Assembly (NCBI RefSeq): GCF_029784135.1
Contig: NC_073746.1
Span: 38,297,378-38,361,377, forward strand
DNA length: 64,000 nt
Reading direction: 5' to 3'
DNA from: Toxorhynchites rutilus septentrionalis
Lineage: Eukaryota; Arthropoda; Insecta; Diptera; Culicidae
Of the stretch, positions 44,721-56,215 are shown piece after piece. Below the pieces are notes generated by a model. That model saw only the letters and a program-made list of their open reading frames with translations. It had not been told where the DNA came from and made no database searches. The number at the start of each line of letters is the position of its first letter. The stretch's first letter is position 1. A program made the position numbers and the translations under genes.

Positions 44721-45799
44721 AAAAAATAAAACAGTTTTTTTCGCTGCACCAGAAATATTGTTTTATTTTTTGCGTAACCAAAGGCTCAATAAAGTGAATT
44801 TACAAAGCAGTGTTAAAAAACTTTCAAAGGTAAATATGTGTTATTCCTCAAGTAAGGAGTATGCTCACTGAAGTTGGAGCCGATTCGTTGCCTAGTTCCC
44901 AAGGCCTTGTAAAGGGTTAAGGAGAGAGCCCGGTCTGGTAGTTCGAAAAAATCTAATTTTTGTTTTTTACTTTTTTTGGGAAGCTTATGCCCTCAGAAAT
45001 GTTGACAAAAAACGACTTTTTTGTTATTTGATTTCGTTGGAAAGTTACAGCCAGAAGTATGAAGTCACCTCATGGGATATAGTATTACTGTACGAATTTT
45101 TAAACAAGTTTTTGTGTTTGATTGTACTTCATGCTTAGGGTGGCCGTCTTACCCCGTCCTCCCCTGATGACTCGAGGAAAGCTCGTCACTTCAGCTTCAA
45201 TCATCGTGAAGGAATGCATAGACGTCCAAGCGTTTCCTGTTCCCGAACAACATTATAGGAAGATGTCGCAGCTATGCTGATGATGTCATAAAGTGATGAT
45301 GTTGATGTGCAACGATATTGCTGAGAGAGGTTGATGGTGTGAGTGTATCCAGCTCAGTTGTCCTTGACTACAACAAAGGATTATGACGCATATGACAGTC
45401 TTCAATTCCACATTCCACTTGGAGCGGCACGGCTTCGATCGATGAGTTGAAACGACTGTTGGCACTGCCATGTCTGCGCCTGGTTCAAATGGCCTACGTG
45501 TTTAACCTCCTAGCAGCCTATCGGCATCGGCAATCGAGTTTGTCACACTGGACCAAATAATCGGCACTATCTGGCCGGTCACATAGCATGCAATGGCTTT
45601 CCAAACTCATTTTCGAATCCACGCCAGTAGTTTAACCTCAAAATCTTCGAAGATTTGTTTGGGAAAATCGTGTTTCAGGGCGCTGAAATAGACCTCATTG
45701 ATAGCAGTTGAAATTCACACAACTTATTTAGTTTTTATATTATCATATCTTTTGATTATTTATTTTTTGACTATTTGGTATTTTCTTCAATGATACCAT

Positions 45800-46385
45800 T
45801 TTTTTTTTTCCAAAATATATTTTTTATTATGGCACATGTGGCGTTAGCCTGACGGGGCCGGGAGTCCAATATTTTGACAATTTTTGTCTTACAACTATGT
45901 TAGTGATATGTAACCGATTATTCGCGGTTGGCTCGAGATTAGTATTACAAGTGTTCTCATAATTGGTATGTTGCAGTCTTCGATGCTCTATACGTGTGCC
46001 CGACACGGGCTACTTCCTATTGGGATGCAGCTGACCATTAATCAGCAACGCTCCCTAGTCTGTACCCCATATCTAGCGTGGTGCGTCTTTCTCGACTCGA
46101 GGAATCCAGAAAATGGTCACTAGCCGGCGCAATCATCAGTTCGTGTAGAGTTGTCATGAGCGGTACAACCTTTGGCTCTTGTTGAATGATCAGTGGACTG
46201 CACAACCTTTGGCCCGTGCATCTGTAAAGAGTGTGTGTATGTATTGCCGCGACTAAGTAAAAGTTTATCGAACGGATAGGAGGGATATGAAACAGGGACA
46301 CAACGAAGGAAACATCATTAAACGTTGACATCGGCGTTTCTGAGGAACAGGTATAGATGAAGCAGAAGATCAGGATCCCGGCTAC
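45800..46385 (-). mobile_element. I-clade LINE 3' UTR region
   Basis: T-run at about 45799-45810 (poly-A on the minus strand), then sequence matching 16630-16985 block by block. Continues to the RNase H coding remnant at 46386. The C-terminal zinc-finger coding region expected between RNase H and the 3' UTR is missing. Confidence 0.8.
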
Positions 46386-46683
46386 CTAATTCCCCGGAAT
46401 CGAGCAATGAGAGGGAACCCATGTTAAGGTAATCTTGAATAATGTTTCGACCAAAACACTCAATAGATGTCTTATTCTTGTTAGGAAATCAGATGAGCGT
46501 TTATCAACTTTCATTGAGCGGATTGCCTCTATTGAGCTGAGACTGTCTGAAAAAATAAAATAATGGTCGATGGGCAGTGTTTCAATGATCCCTAGAGCAT
46601 AGTATATCGCACCCATTTCTGCGACATACACGGAACAAGGATCTTTGAGTTTGAAAGAGGCACTGGAATTTTCATCACGGTCG
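46386..46683 (-). pseudogene. I-clade LINE RNase H remnant
   Basis: Minus-strand frame: SASFKLKDPCSVYVAEMGAI, then FSDSLSSIEAIRS and ITLTWVPSHCSIPGN, the RNase H landmarks of I-group LINEs (catalytic acids in the AEM and SDS segments). It runs without a break up to the tRNA-primer-like sequence at 46684. RT and most of ORF2 are absent. Confidence 0.88.
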
Positions 46684-46700
46684 TCCTGTCACGGTCGCCA
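46684..46700 (-). promoter_or_regulatory. tRNA-Arg primer binding site of a gypsy-type element
   Basis: The plus strand reads TCCTGTCACGGTCGCCA, the 3' end of insect tRNA-Arg(UCG) including CCA as I recall it. The complement directly follows an LTR-like end (CA) at 46701. Gypsy-type elements of the mdg1/412 group use tRNA-Arg. Confidence 0.8.
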
Positions 46701-47149
46701 TGTAAACGTGAAGAAGGAACTTACGCCATTCAGTGGCGTCGACTTTCGGATTTGGTAAATTAATAAACACAAACGCTATTCGTACAAGCGTCGCCTCTCT
46801 ACTGTATTCTGTCAACTGACATCTGTTTTCAAAGAAAAGACTCTCGGGGCTTAAATACTAGTTTACAAAAATAGGCTTAAACTCTACACAGAATATTTAC
46901 AAATTATGCTGGGCGGAGCATCGCACCAGCAGTTAGAGTGGGCTGTGATGGCCTTGGTCAGACGCGTTCTTCGGAGAGAGAGAGAAAGCACTTCTTTGTG
47001 GGTCAAAGTAAATAGGAAAAGAAAGTGCTGAAACATGTGTGCCGGATGCGCGCCACATGTTTGGTTAAATTTCTGCTGCTAGCTAAACTCGCAGCGGGGC
47101 GGAAGGAAGACAAACTCGCCGCTGCCCTTGGTGCGCGTCGAGTTATACA
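46701..47149 (-). repeat. Gypsy-type 5' LTR (single LTR)
   Basis: 449 bp with ends TGTAAACG ... GTTATACA on the plus strand, i.e. inverted TGTA/TACA termini, bordered on one side by the tRNA-Arg site. No matching second LTR or coding region is seen in the window. Bases outside the two ends do not match, so this is not a clean solo LTR. Confidence 0.75.
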
Positions 47150-47201
47150 ATCATAAATAGTAAACGAAATAGTATAAGTGATGAGTTGGGTTTAAGCGTG
47201 A

Positions 47202-47372
47202 TCATATTACAAGCTCGTCGGCTGAACAAAGCCATGTTTCACAGAGAGAAAATACATCACAGTTAGAACTGTGAACTAAAAATTTAAATTGGTCTAGTTT
47301 AGGGATGATACTTCTGTAATTCCACTGTATGACAGTGGTCAAATCCTTGACCTCTTGCGCTGAATTAGGCAT
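47202..47372 (-). pseudogene. I-clade LINE ORF2 start: endonuclease N terminus
   Basis: The ATG at 47372 overlaps the ORF1 stop by 8 bases (ATGCCTAA). It reads IQWNYRSIIPKLDQFKFL and then CDVFSLCETWL, matching the first conserved blocks of APE endonucleases (WN-RS, ETWL). It stops at 47202. Confidence 0.82.
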
Positions 47373-48385
47373 CGAGGGAAATGAACGCTGCTAAAAAGCC
47401 ACATTTTTCTTTCAAAAATGTTCTCACAACCGGAAGCAAACATAATACTATGCTTTTAAGAGGATCATTTATATTTAAAGCATTTAAAATGTTATCCACA
47501 AGGTCTGAAAGCGCAAGCAGGCCAGGTAGTGGCTGTTGCTTCGACCGCGAAAATGGAACAGACGTGTTCGTTGTTGTTCCGGGAAGTGCTGAGGACCCCT
47601 GGTTGGTAGCATGACCACGTAAACCGGGAGGTACTTGCTTCGGCCTATTATCAGCACGTTCTATTATTAGCACGAGGCTTCATTCCAACTTGGGAAGTTT
47701 CGGTATTCTTTCTGGGGAGTGATGGAAAAGAAGTAATTTTTCTTTTCCTGATGGCACCCTGCGATGTACCGGAACATCCGGCATTGGGAGCGTCAGCAAC
47801 AGGCTCGTCGTTCTGCAGAATGGAGTAGGGATTGTCCTGTGTCGTTGGCACGGAACTCTTAAGCATTTCTGCAAAAGTCCGCTTGGAACGTTCCTTTAAG
47901 GAACGCTTGAGTTTTTCCCCTCGTTGTTTGTACACCGGGCATTGAATAAGATCATGAGGAGTCCCGCCGCAATAAAGACACTTGTGCTCTTTCGCGCAAG
48001 GATTCTCATCATGGCTCTCTCCACAATCTGCGCAACGTTTTTTATTGCAACAATAGGCGGCCGTGTGACAGAGTTGCATACATTTGTTGCATTTCATTAC
48101 CCGGGGTACAAACAATCGAACAGGTAAACGAAGTGCCCCTATTGCAACGTAATTTGGAAGGGCGGAACCCTCAAAAGTCACACGAAAAGAGTTTGTCCGA
48201 TTGAGAATTCTTTTGTCATTTTTATGTGACACAGATTTCAGTCGATCGCATGCAATAATCTTCACAGTTTTTAGTGTGGAGTTCTTGAAGCGACCGACAC
48301 CATCGATTATCTCTTTTCGGTTATTACGCCGTCTATTTCGACGTTGCAACAGGGTACGTATACACCATGTTTTATATAAATTCAC
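47365..48385 (-). pseudogene. I-clade LINE ORF1 (Gag-like), frameshifted
   Basis: The minus frame 48385-47651 carries three CCHC knuckles: CNKCMQLCHTAAYC, CADCGESHDENPC and CLYCGGTPHDLIQC. A shift near 47660 moves to the frame ending at 47365, whose C terminus (LSDLVDNILNALNINDPLKSI, then FLKEK) is the conserved tail of I-group ORF1 proteins. ORF1 binds element RNA. The 5' end near 48385 has no ATG (GTG), so the start is lost or further upstream. Confidence 0.85.
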
Positions 48386-48488
48386 TTTTCTTCGATTTGC
48401 ATTCTATATGAAGTGTAAGTGCATTCGTGTATGTGAAAGTATATATGGAAGAAACAAAACAATCTTCAAAATACCACGGTTTCATGAT

Positions 48489-48977
48489 TTTTTTTAATTT
48501 TTTTTATCCCATTTATTTATTTAAGGCTCATTAGCATTTTTAGCTGTAACAGAGCCGAATTTTAATCGTGTACATGTCACATGGTTATCATATCTATAAT
48601 TAGCACATTACACAGTTGCCATTCGCCAGTATTCCTTCTATACCATTACATATGGTACATTCACACAGTAGCCATTTAGGCGTAAGAGTTATTCATTCTG
48701 TTCTTCCATTATCCGGTTGGACCACCGGACAGCGGAGACAGTTGATTGATCATTGTTGAGTTATTTATAGAACAGCAGCCCGATGTGTCTTGCAGATCAG
48801 AGCAGTTGTATGGATGAATCGATCTTATTTCGACCGTGGATCGATCTCCATCGCTGATGATTGTTGCGTGGACGTAGCTATTCTATAACAACACAAAGAT
48901 GGTCAATGAGGGCCCTGAGTTTTGAACTCACGGTCGATCGCTTACTAAGCGAACGCGCAACCAATGTGGGAGACCCC
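48489..48977 (-). mobile_element. 489-bp tRNA-headed SINE with 15-bp TSD
   Basis: Perfect target duplication CCACGGTTTCATGAT at 48474-48488 and 48978-48992. On the minus strand the element begins GGGGGTCTCCCACATTGG, has a tRNA-like head (GCTTAGTAAGCGATCGACC, then GAGTTCAAAACTC as a weak B box), a long body, and ends in A-rich sequence (T-run at 48489-48508 on plus). The body length is greater than most SINEs. Confidence 0.9.
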
Positions 48978-48992
48978 CCACGGTTTCATGAT

Positions 48993-49426
48993 GATTTGAG
49001 CCAAATTTCTCATGAATTGTAACTGCTTGTCTTTTATCCGATGACAATTGTACGACTTAATTCAAGTATTTTTGTGGTAAAGTCATAGAAGACAGTCATA
49101 GTAAGATCAATATGGTATCGTAAAAATAATAAAAGTTCGTTTATTTCTATGGCCGTGGGGAGTGAAAATGGCTTACTAAATTATCATTTTTATTCGTCTC
49201 TTCCGACGTGATTTCATAAATATCCATTGAAAGCTGTCACATTATACTCATAATCTGTGGGAACATCAATAAAATGTATGTTCACAAACACTAACTGAAA
49301 ATAGCATTTTCATATGGATGTGCAAGACAATTAATCATAAACACAAATATTGACGTCACGATGTGAAAAATAGTAATGGCAGCGAATTCTATGTCGATCG
49401 TAATTACATCAGCCTCATCACTTTCA
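48993..49426. other. Region without recognised genes
   Basis: Between the SINE and the hAT MITE; no family recognised. Confidence 0.45.
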
Positions 49427-49434
49427 TTTCCAGG

Positions 49435-49887
49435 CAGGGCCCGAAATCTTCGAAGGTGAAAAATGAAGACCGACTCTACTCCCAGTAGCTTCGCTTCGAC
49501 TAGAACTGCTTCGGCAGTCGTCGCCAACAAAAAATGACTTGACTAGAAAATGAATTGACTAGCGCTGACTAGCGAGGATGACTGGTGAACTAGTCCAGTC
49601 AATGGTTATTTTAACTGACTCGACTAATGAAATACAAATCTGCCTCTTCATTCAACTGACTTCAATCCACATTTCCATTCCCCCCTGACACTAATTTTGT
49701 ACACGCATACGCACGTCCATGTAAAGAGGAACGAAAACTTGATTCCTGATGCAAAAAAGTAGTTACCCCATCAATGGATTTTTTTTTCTACCCGTCGTGA
49801 ACTCAACGCTACAAAAAAATCTAGCTCACCTGTAGCGTTTGTCAAACCACGGTGAACTCAAACATCGATGCATGCAAACGTGCATGG

Positions 49888-49919
<32 letters not shown>

Positions 49920-50109
49920 CTGGGAAGATTGGAATAATATAGTCGAGTCGGTAGAGAGAGATAGCGACTAAACGCCCGACTGAATGTTCAGTCGTTTTGG
50001 CGGAGAAATTGCGTGAAGAGCCGAAAGTCATTTACCGGCTGACTATGGATATAGTCAGTCGATTAGTCGGCCGACTATCCTCAGTTGACTATGACTATGC
50101 TGAGCCCTG
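49435..50109. mobile_element. hAT-type MITE
   Basis: 8-bp target duplication TTTCCAGG at 49427-49434 and 50110-50117. Ends CAGGGC / GCCCTG, the common hAT terminus. Numerous GACTAG / GACTGA-type short repeats near both ends, as in hAT subterminal regions. Contains a (GA)n microsatellite at about 49887-49910. No transposase. 675 bp. Confidence 0.92.
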
Positions 50110-50117
50110 TTTCCAGG

Positions 50118-53100
50118 ACATTGCGTTTGCTCATTAACAAAGTGTGTGATCGGTACTCTATCATACGATAGGTGATGGTTGCACAGTGAGCTCGCTACCA
50201 TGAACTCGATGAAGAAACGAATTAAAAAAATTATACAAAAAATTCAAGAAAAAATCTAGCGAATCTTCAATGAATGCTATGCATATAAGTAATATAGGAT
50301 TATTTCCGAATTTGACTGACTGTTGACTGTTCCTCCAATATTTTTCAATCAATTCTGTATCGTAATTTAAGCAGGGACGAACGCAATGAAATAAAAACAG
50401 CTCAAATCTAACGATCCGTTCTCATGTGCGGATGAGTTATACGTACGAAAAAAAATTGCTTTGTATATAGGAATATTAACGTTCAGCCAATATAGTTATT
50501 GTAAGTAGAGATCATCTATTCAAAAAAGCTTATTAATTGAACTTTGGCCCAAAAATAAATCCTACTGACACAATAACCATGTGTCATGGAGTTTCGCAAT
50601 AAACAAATAATTTCGCTCTCATTTTCTTTCTTTTGTTGAGAACCCTAATCACCAATCCGAATGCAGGTAATATGTTATTATTTGTCCTCCAAAGCGTAGC
50701 TTCATTCGGTCCGTACGAACATATGGATTCCAGCAAGACACAACAAAATCCCGGGAAAATCGAACCACCAATACTACTTTCGATTTTGTTTGACTACTAT
50801 ATTTGATTTGCTTTCCGACAATCCCACCTTCTCCCTCCCCTCAACAGGCCCGAACAGATTGGTTTCACAACCCCAATTTATGCCAGGCTCTCAAGGTTTC
50901 CCCCGTAAGGATTGAATATGCCGCCGATTCCTTACCAGCGGCTCGAAGAGCGCCTGTTCCTGAAACGTGAAATGAAACGAACTGAAATTGTGCTCCCTAT
51001 ATTGGAGTTTTCTACAGAGACTCGATTCGAAATGAAATATTGAAAAAAAAAAGAATCGAACAGGGTATATTGTGTCCAAATCCTTCCCTGATGTGTAGCT
51101 TTAAGAACGGACCTCGAGCCATACACATGCTGTGGGGTCACATTCGGAGCAGAGATGGCAAGTTTTGTTATTCCCTTCCCGCAGCAGCAGAAGCAAAAAT
51201 GAGAAGGTTCTATCATAGAAGTCATTATCGATCTGTTTGAGGGGAGGGTTATGTTATGTCACCACCCCAGATGATGCTTCACAGTGAGAAGATTCCAATA
51301 ATTTTGAAGGGATTTATTCGGACATCCGGTGAGGAATGCCGGAGAAAAATCACACGCAGACATCTGCGAGTGTGCGAGTGATTTCATAAAAATTCATAGC
51401 TTCCTCACAGAATAAACAACTTGATTAATTCAATTTAAACAATCCTGGAGGATGGCAATCGTCTGGTTTCAGCCTATCATCGCACTATAGAAATGTCATC
51501 CATTTTCCAAGCAGCATGATATCTCTGACTCTGAAAAGCTGAACACCGTACAATAAATCCTTTTTGCGCTGTCATAATTTACTGCCGATTAAAGTTTTAT
51601 TCGGACCACTCTTTTACCTTCCAGGGATGCGCTGAAACTACCTCAGAGGGTCCGACAATTGTGAAAATTTTTGCAGATTCAGGCAATTAGAAGCAAATTA
51701 ATTTCGTCCTGTCAGCGCCTTAGTATGTCTTTTTTATATCAATTTACGACACTACGGGTCGTAATAAACCCTAATGGATTTCATAGCGCGGTATAAAGTG
51801 AAATGCGAGAACGAGGGCAAAGTGAGCGTACCTTCGAAAGAACCCTCGGTTCATTATTACAATTTTAATGAGAACGTGGTGAAGCTTCGGGTAAAATGTA
51901 GTCTTGCTTCCACCATGCATCTCCCAATGGTTCTCGGAAGAAAATATTCCGTATGTATCGCGCTGAAGAAAACGTCGTTTACTCAAAGATTGCCATAAGA
52001 AGATAACGTTAATAGGTCACAGAGGGGATGGAAAGAATACCTCAACATCAACAACATCGAAAAAATCAATTCCCTCATTAAATTGGAGATAATGAAGCAT
52101 GACTACAATTATCCAACATGGCAGAACAAATCCTTCTGCTCGAACCGTGTTCCCTAGTGCGAGTAACCGAATTTTTTAAAGGAAACCATTCGTGTAAATT
52201 TGTAGCACCCAGCTGGAACAAATTTCCGAACAAGCTTTGAAAAATCCAAACACTTTACATCAAACACCTCTGCTGGCGCTCTGACAACATTCTCACAGCA
52301 TAGCATAGCGCTAGCTTTCGGTGTGAAGAATCAAATCTCACGAAGGCACCAAACGCCACCAGCGTCGATGGAAAGCAGCCTTTGACGTCTTCCTCCACGT
52401 GTCGTACCAAAAGTCCTTTGAAGCCATGCCAAAAGGCACTCGAGAAGTTGACGTTGGCGGATGGCTGGCGCTCAAAACATTAGATTCAAATTTATTCATT
52501 TTACATATTTTGTCGCCTTCCTCCTTCACTCATCTGATCTGACTGAAGACTGCTGCAGGGGGGAATTTTTATAATATTTATTTTTGATCCTCTTGACTTT
52601 GAGTTAGGCCTCTCCACAAACGATATCGCTTTCACATCGAACAGCCATCGAGCTTTTCTTTCGTTTTTCTAGGCTTACCGTTTTTATTTCCTCTCGTGCT
52701 ATCGTGCAAAGGATTTGATATTCAAATAACGAGCAGCAGCACCAGATCACAAAGCAGAAAAGCCTCCCATTTGCGAATGAATGGCCGCGTTTTCCGAATT
52801 GAACCATATTGAGAGAGGAAGAAATAAGGAAGCGAAGAATAAATCGAAATAATTGAAAAATCCACGAGCGGATCCATCACACTGTCATTAACTCTGACAG
52901 ATCGCTGAGCTAAATTTATGTTTGGTTTTTACTGGAACGATAAAGTTTCTTCTATTGTGGTTGGTGAAACAATAGAGTTGGTGTTATTTCAAAATTAAAA
53001 TTGATTGGAAACGCAATTCTAAAAAAAAAAGACGGGTGGGTAATGTCGGGGACATAACCGGAGTGACGTAGGACTATACAAAGGGGACAGCTTTTGTTAA

Positions 53101-53200
53101 ATATATATTTTAAATATATTGTTTTGTTTTCTTCTCCTACGTGAATACTTACCTATCTACCTGAAACATGGATTAGTTTACTGTTTACTCTTTATGAACA
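50118..53200. other. Region without recognised genes
   Basis: About 3 kb with no protein homology recognised and no TE ends noticed. Short open frames at 50891-51240 and 51771-51998 overlap on both strands and look spurious. Confidence 0.5.
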
Positions 53201-53207
53201 TGTTGAT

Positions 53208-53223
53208 GGTTCTGAAAAGAACC
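53208..53223 (-). promoter_or_regulatory. Histone mRNA 3' stem-loop (minus)
   Basis: The minus strand reads GGTTCT-TTTC-AGAACC, a perfect 6-bp stem with the TTTC loop. It is downstream of the H2A pseudogene on the same strand. Confidence 0.85.
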
Positions 53224-54446
53224 TTTGGTGTTGTGTTTTTGTTATCACTCGATATTCCCATCTTGTTCGGTTAAACCTTCCTGTTTAGCTATTGCGTTTG
53301 CCACTCGCCACAGCTTTCACAGTTGGAAAATTTCTTCCCATCCAGCTTGTGACATGTTGTTCAGTAAATTACATTTAATGCGACGTGCCGGAGAAACACT
53401 TTGCCACTCACTGAAACTAATTGTTGCCTTGATGAGCGCCGAACCGAAGCTGCTCTGTTCATGATGCGGGTTTTCTGATTGTCGTGAGCAGCTTTGCAAG
53501 CCAACTCGATCACTTCGGCGGCCGAAACTATATAACGCCGGCTAGGTGGACTGGTGCACTGGTACTAACGCGCTCAGCTATCCTTGCTGAGCAATTGGCG
53601 GAAACACCTACGGGGAACTGCACACTAGAGGTGTGCAAATCAGCTCATCATGATGAACAGCTCTGATCATATCAGCTCATCTAAATGAGCTGTTCTTTAT
53701 GAACAGCTCTTCAGCTCAGTTGTCAGTGCCGACTTTCAATTTGGGTCCCAAACTCGATAGCCACGAAGCCAGTTTGAAAATGTTAAAATTCAAATGAAAT
53801 TTTTCACACCATATTATTAATTACTTGAAACACGTATTCCAGACTATTATTTACAACAGACTCGGCGAGTACAACATTTCCGACATTTTTACTGAGGCTT
53901 TACATTACAATAGAAAGTTTTCTTCAAAAAAAAAAAATCTTATGAGATTTTTGCACCGCCTGCAAACAAAGTGTTTTTCATTGAAATAGAATACTCATTT
54001 GATACACAGAAGTTAATTTTCATTAATAATTTGAATTTTAAAAACGTGTTCATTCTGCCTGAGAGCCAATTATTATTTTTGGCGCCCCCTAAACTGGTAA
54101 ACAAAGCTCAATGCCGTCAACGCGAATATAACAGTTGAAAAGACGAGGGACAAATGAAACTAAACTGATGTCTTAACACGAAGAGCGAGAGTCGGTCAGT
54201 TCATTTGAATCTTACAGCTCACACACTCTCTTCAATTCTACAGCTCTTTTCTCTCCTTCATCATCATCAAAGTGAGCTGAAGAGCTGTTTGATTTTTTTG
54301 CGAGCTGTTCCGCGTCAACTCACTTCAAAGAGTCGATTCTTCGGAACAGCTCATGAGCGGATGGCACATCTCTACTGCACACCTGCACGGTTCGAGTGAG
54401 ACTTTGCCTTTCCCTTAACTTGTCCTCCTTTGTTACGTCCACGATG
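53224..54446 (-). pseudogene. Histone H2A pseudogene A, split by a hAT element
   Basis: The N-terminal part (about 54446-54383) reads RGRNKGGQVKGKAKSHSNRA, matching the H2A tail; the ATG is lost. After the hAT insertion the minus strand continues from 53617: QFPVG, AERV, APVHLAGV, a one-base slip, then a GRPPKVIEL-like helix and KAAHDNQKTRI. The acidic patch and C terminus are not recognisable. A minus-strand TATAAAAC at 54513-54520 sits about 70 bp upstream, as in histone promoters. The 3' flank to 53224 resembles that of 54735-54880, so two tails of the same gene type exist here. Not functional. Confidence 0.85.
53626..54374. mobile_element. hAT-type element inserted in H2A pseudogene
   Basis: 8-bp target duplication CTGCACAC at 53618-53625 and 54375-54382. 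Terminal repeats TAGAGGTGTGC / TAGAGATGTGCC. Many subterminal copies of AGCTCAT / GAACAGCTC in both orientations. 749 bp, no transposase frame. Confidence 0.93.
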
Positions 54447-54512
54447 CCAATGCCGTACAACCACACGGGTTTACGGTTTGAAAGAAAATAAGATATTTTT
54501 TGGGGTCCGCGT

Positions 54513-54520
54513 GTTTTATA
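54513..54520 (-). promoter_or_regulatory. TATA box upstream of H2A pseudogene A
   Basis: TATAAAAC on the minus strand, about 70 bp upstream of the lost H2A start. Confidence 0.5.
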
Positions 54521-54599
54521 CTCTAGCGGTACACACTCACAGAATAGAGAAAAATCGGCAGACTCAGCCAGAGGGGCGAGTCCAACGAGACGAACGAAT

Positions 54600-54880
54600 G
54601 AGCGTTAAAAGGGAGCGATGGCAAAAAAATACATTCATTACGATTTGTTCGCTCGTTGGATTCACATGCAGGCTAAAAAGGGTCCTTTTCAGGATCACAA
54701 AATTATATTCAATCTAAAGAGTTTATTGTTTTGTTATCACTCGATATCTTGTTCGGCTAAACCTTTCTGTTTAGCAATTGCGTTTGCCACTCGCCACAGC
54801 TTTCACAGTTGGAAAATTTCTTCCCATCCAGCTTTGTGACGTGTTGTACAGTAAATTACATTCAATGCGACGTGCCGAAG
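54600..54880. pseudogene. Remnants of neighbouring histone genes
   Basis: A plus-strand histone stem-loop lies at 54681-54696 (GGTCCT-TTTC-AGGATC, one G:U pair). It is preceded by a short plus frame starting ATGGCAAAAAAATA near 54617 that could be what is left of a divergent partner gene such as H2B; too little remains to say. Past the loop, 54735-54880 repeats the H2A-A 3' flank (53238-53400) in the same orientation: 'ttgttatcactcgatat', 'cgccacagctttcacagttg', 'gaaaatttcttcccatccag'. Confidence 0.6.
54681..54696 (+). promoter_or_regulatory. Histone-type 3' stem-loop (plus)
   Basis: GGTCCT-TTTC-AGGATC, 6-bp stem including one G:U pair, TTTC loop. Confidence 0.7.
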
Positions 54881-55286
54881 CGCCACTCAGTGTCGCATTG
54901 GAGGCGATTTTAACCTGTAATTGAACATTTGTGATGACAGTGGTACAGTGTCGACTTTCAATGTGGGGTCATAATTTGGATCTCTATGTTTACAAAAATG
55001 TCCAACTAAATAAGTTGCATTACAGGTCCGTCCAATTAGCTAAATGTCGAACTAATTGTAAATTACTGTACTTTCAATCTGGAAACAATTTAAGAATTGG
55101 TGAAAATTGAAAAATCAGGAAAGTCCCCAACTATCAATAAGCTCAGAACAACTGCCAAATTCACATACTCATCAGATCCTGGCAAACAAATTATGAAAAA
55201 ATCAATTTGTGTTTTATTATTATTTTGGATAATGTTTTAGAAAACATTGAACTGTATTTCCTAAACTCTTTTTTGGAAGGTTTAAT

Positions 55287-55302
55287 GGCCCTGAAAAGCG
55301 CC
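55287..55302 (-). promoter_or_regulatory. Histone-type 3' stem-loop (minus), one mismatch
   Basis: The minus strand reads GGCGCT-TTTC-AGGGCC. One stem mismatch. Confidence 0.65.
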
Positions 55303-55748
55303 CTGTTTTATGGAATGGTTCCAATTTAGAAAACTTAGTACTCGTGGTTTTGAAAAAAAACATTTCGAACGCCCTCGATGCCGCCTTGTTCTGGATTTGC
55401 CACCAAAGCAGTTTGTATAAAGAAAAAACTTTTTTCTTCTGCTACCTGATGCCGTTTTGCGATTGCGATTGCCACTCGCCACTCGCTGCAACCGCCTGTT
55501 GTTGTCTTGATGTCCGCCGAACCGAATGTGTTCTGTTCCGAATGCGGGTTTTGTTATCGTCGCGAGCAGCTTTGCCAGCTAACTCGATCACTTCGGCGGC
55601 CGAAACTATATAACGCCGGCTAGGTGGACTGGTACACTGGTACTAACGCGCTCGGCCTAGCTACCCTTGCGGGGAATTCCAGATCAACACGGTTCGAGCG
55701 GGATTTTGCCTTTCCCTTCACTTTTCTTCCTTTACCATGTCCAGACAT
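55303..55748 (-). pseudogene. Histone H2A pseudogene B
   Basis: The ATG at 55748 reads MSGHGKGRKVKGKAKSRSNR, an H2A N-terminal tail, then EFP and, after a shift, AERV, the APVYLA-like block and VIELAGKAARDDNKTRI. The C-terminal third has been replaced by unrelated or shifted sequence, and the frame is broken at least twice. The 55520-55650 stretch matches 53465-53600 of copy A closely (CTCGATCACTTCGGCGGCCG is identical). Same strand as copy A and about 1.3 kb from it, so the two are a tandem orphon pair. Confidence 0.88.
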
Positions 55749-56037
55749 GGCTGCTTGGGTTGGTTTGTTGATGTGGGGGATTTTTAAGCTGACTGGCTGG
55801 CTCGAGAATTACGCATGTGTGAGACTGCGACCAATGTTTCGTTCTTTTTTTTTCTTTTTCCTTTCCAATCGTGCTTCATTCTATTTCGCTGCTGCTCTGG
55901 TTGCCCGTTTTGGTCGGTACGATTTGAGGAGCACAAAATGGACCAATCAAAAATGGGCACATAGTGCATTTTGACAATGCTTGATATTTCACAATTATTC
56001 AATTATTTATCTCAAGAAAAATGAAATGTTATTCGTT

Positions 56038-56215
56038 ATGATAGATGCGTAGATATATTTCCTATCAATTGATGCAAAAACCATTGCGATCTATTGAGGA
56101 ATATTCGAGTTATAAGCGTTCCAAATCTTGCATTTTTTCCTACTTGTTCAGTGCCTAGATTTCCATTTCACCCCCTATATCTTCCGGTTAGACGTAGTCC
56201 TACGTCAAAAAAATC
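56038..56215 (-). repeat. Dispersed GACGT-palindrome repeat, copy 4
   Basis: Palindrome GACGTAGTCCTACGTC at 56191-56206. Aligns with 2041-2220 in reverse over about 170 bp. Lies upstream of H2A pseudogene B. Confidence 0.75.

Noticed and set aside
46701..47149. Simple solo LTR
   Set aside because: The bases flanking the two ends do not form a duplication, and the primer site is retained on one side, so a larger deletion is the better reading.
54617..54700. Calling a histone H2B gene or pseudogene at the ATG near 54617
   Set aside because: The position and the stem-loop are suggestive, but only a few residues remain and none is diagnostic of H2B.
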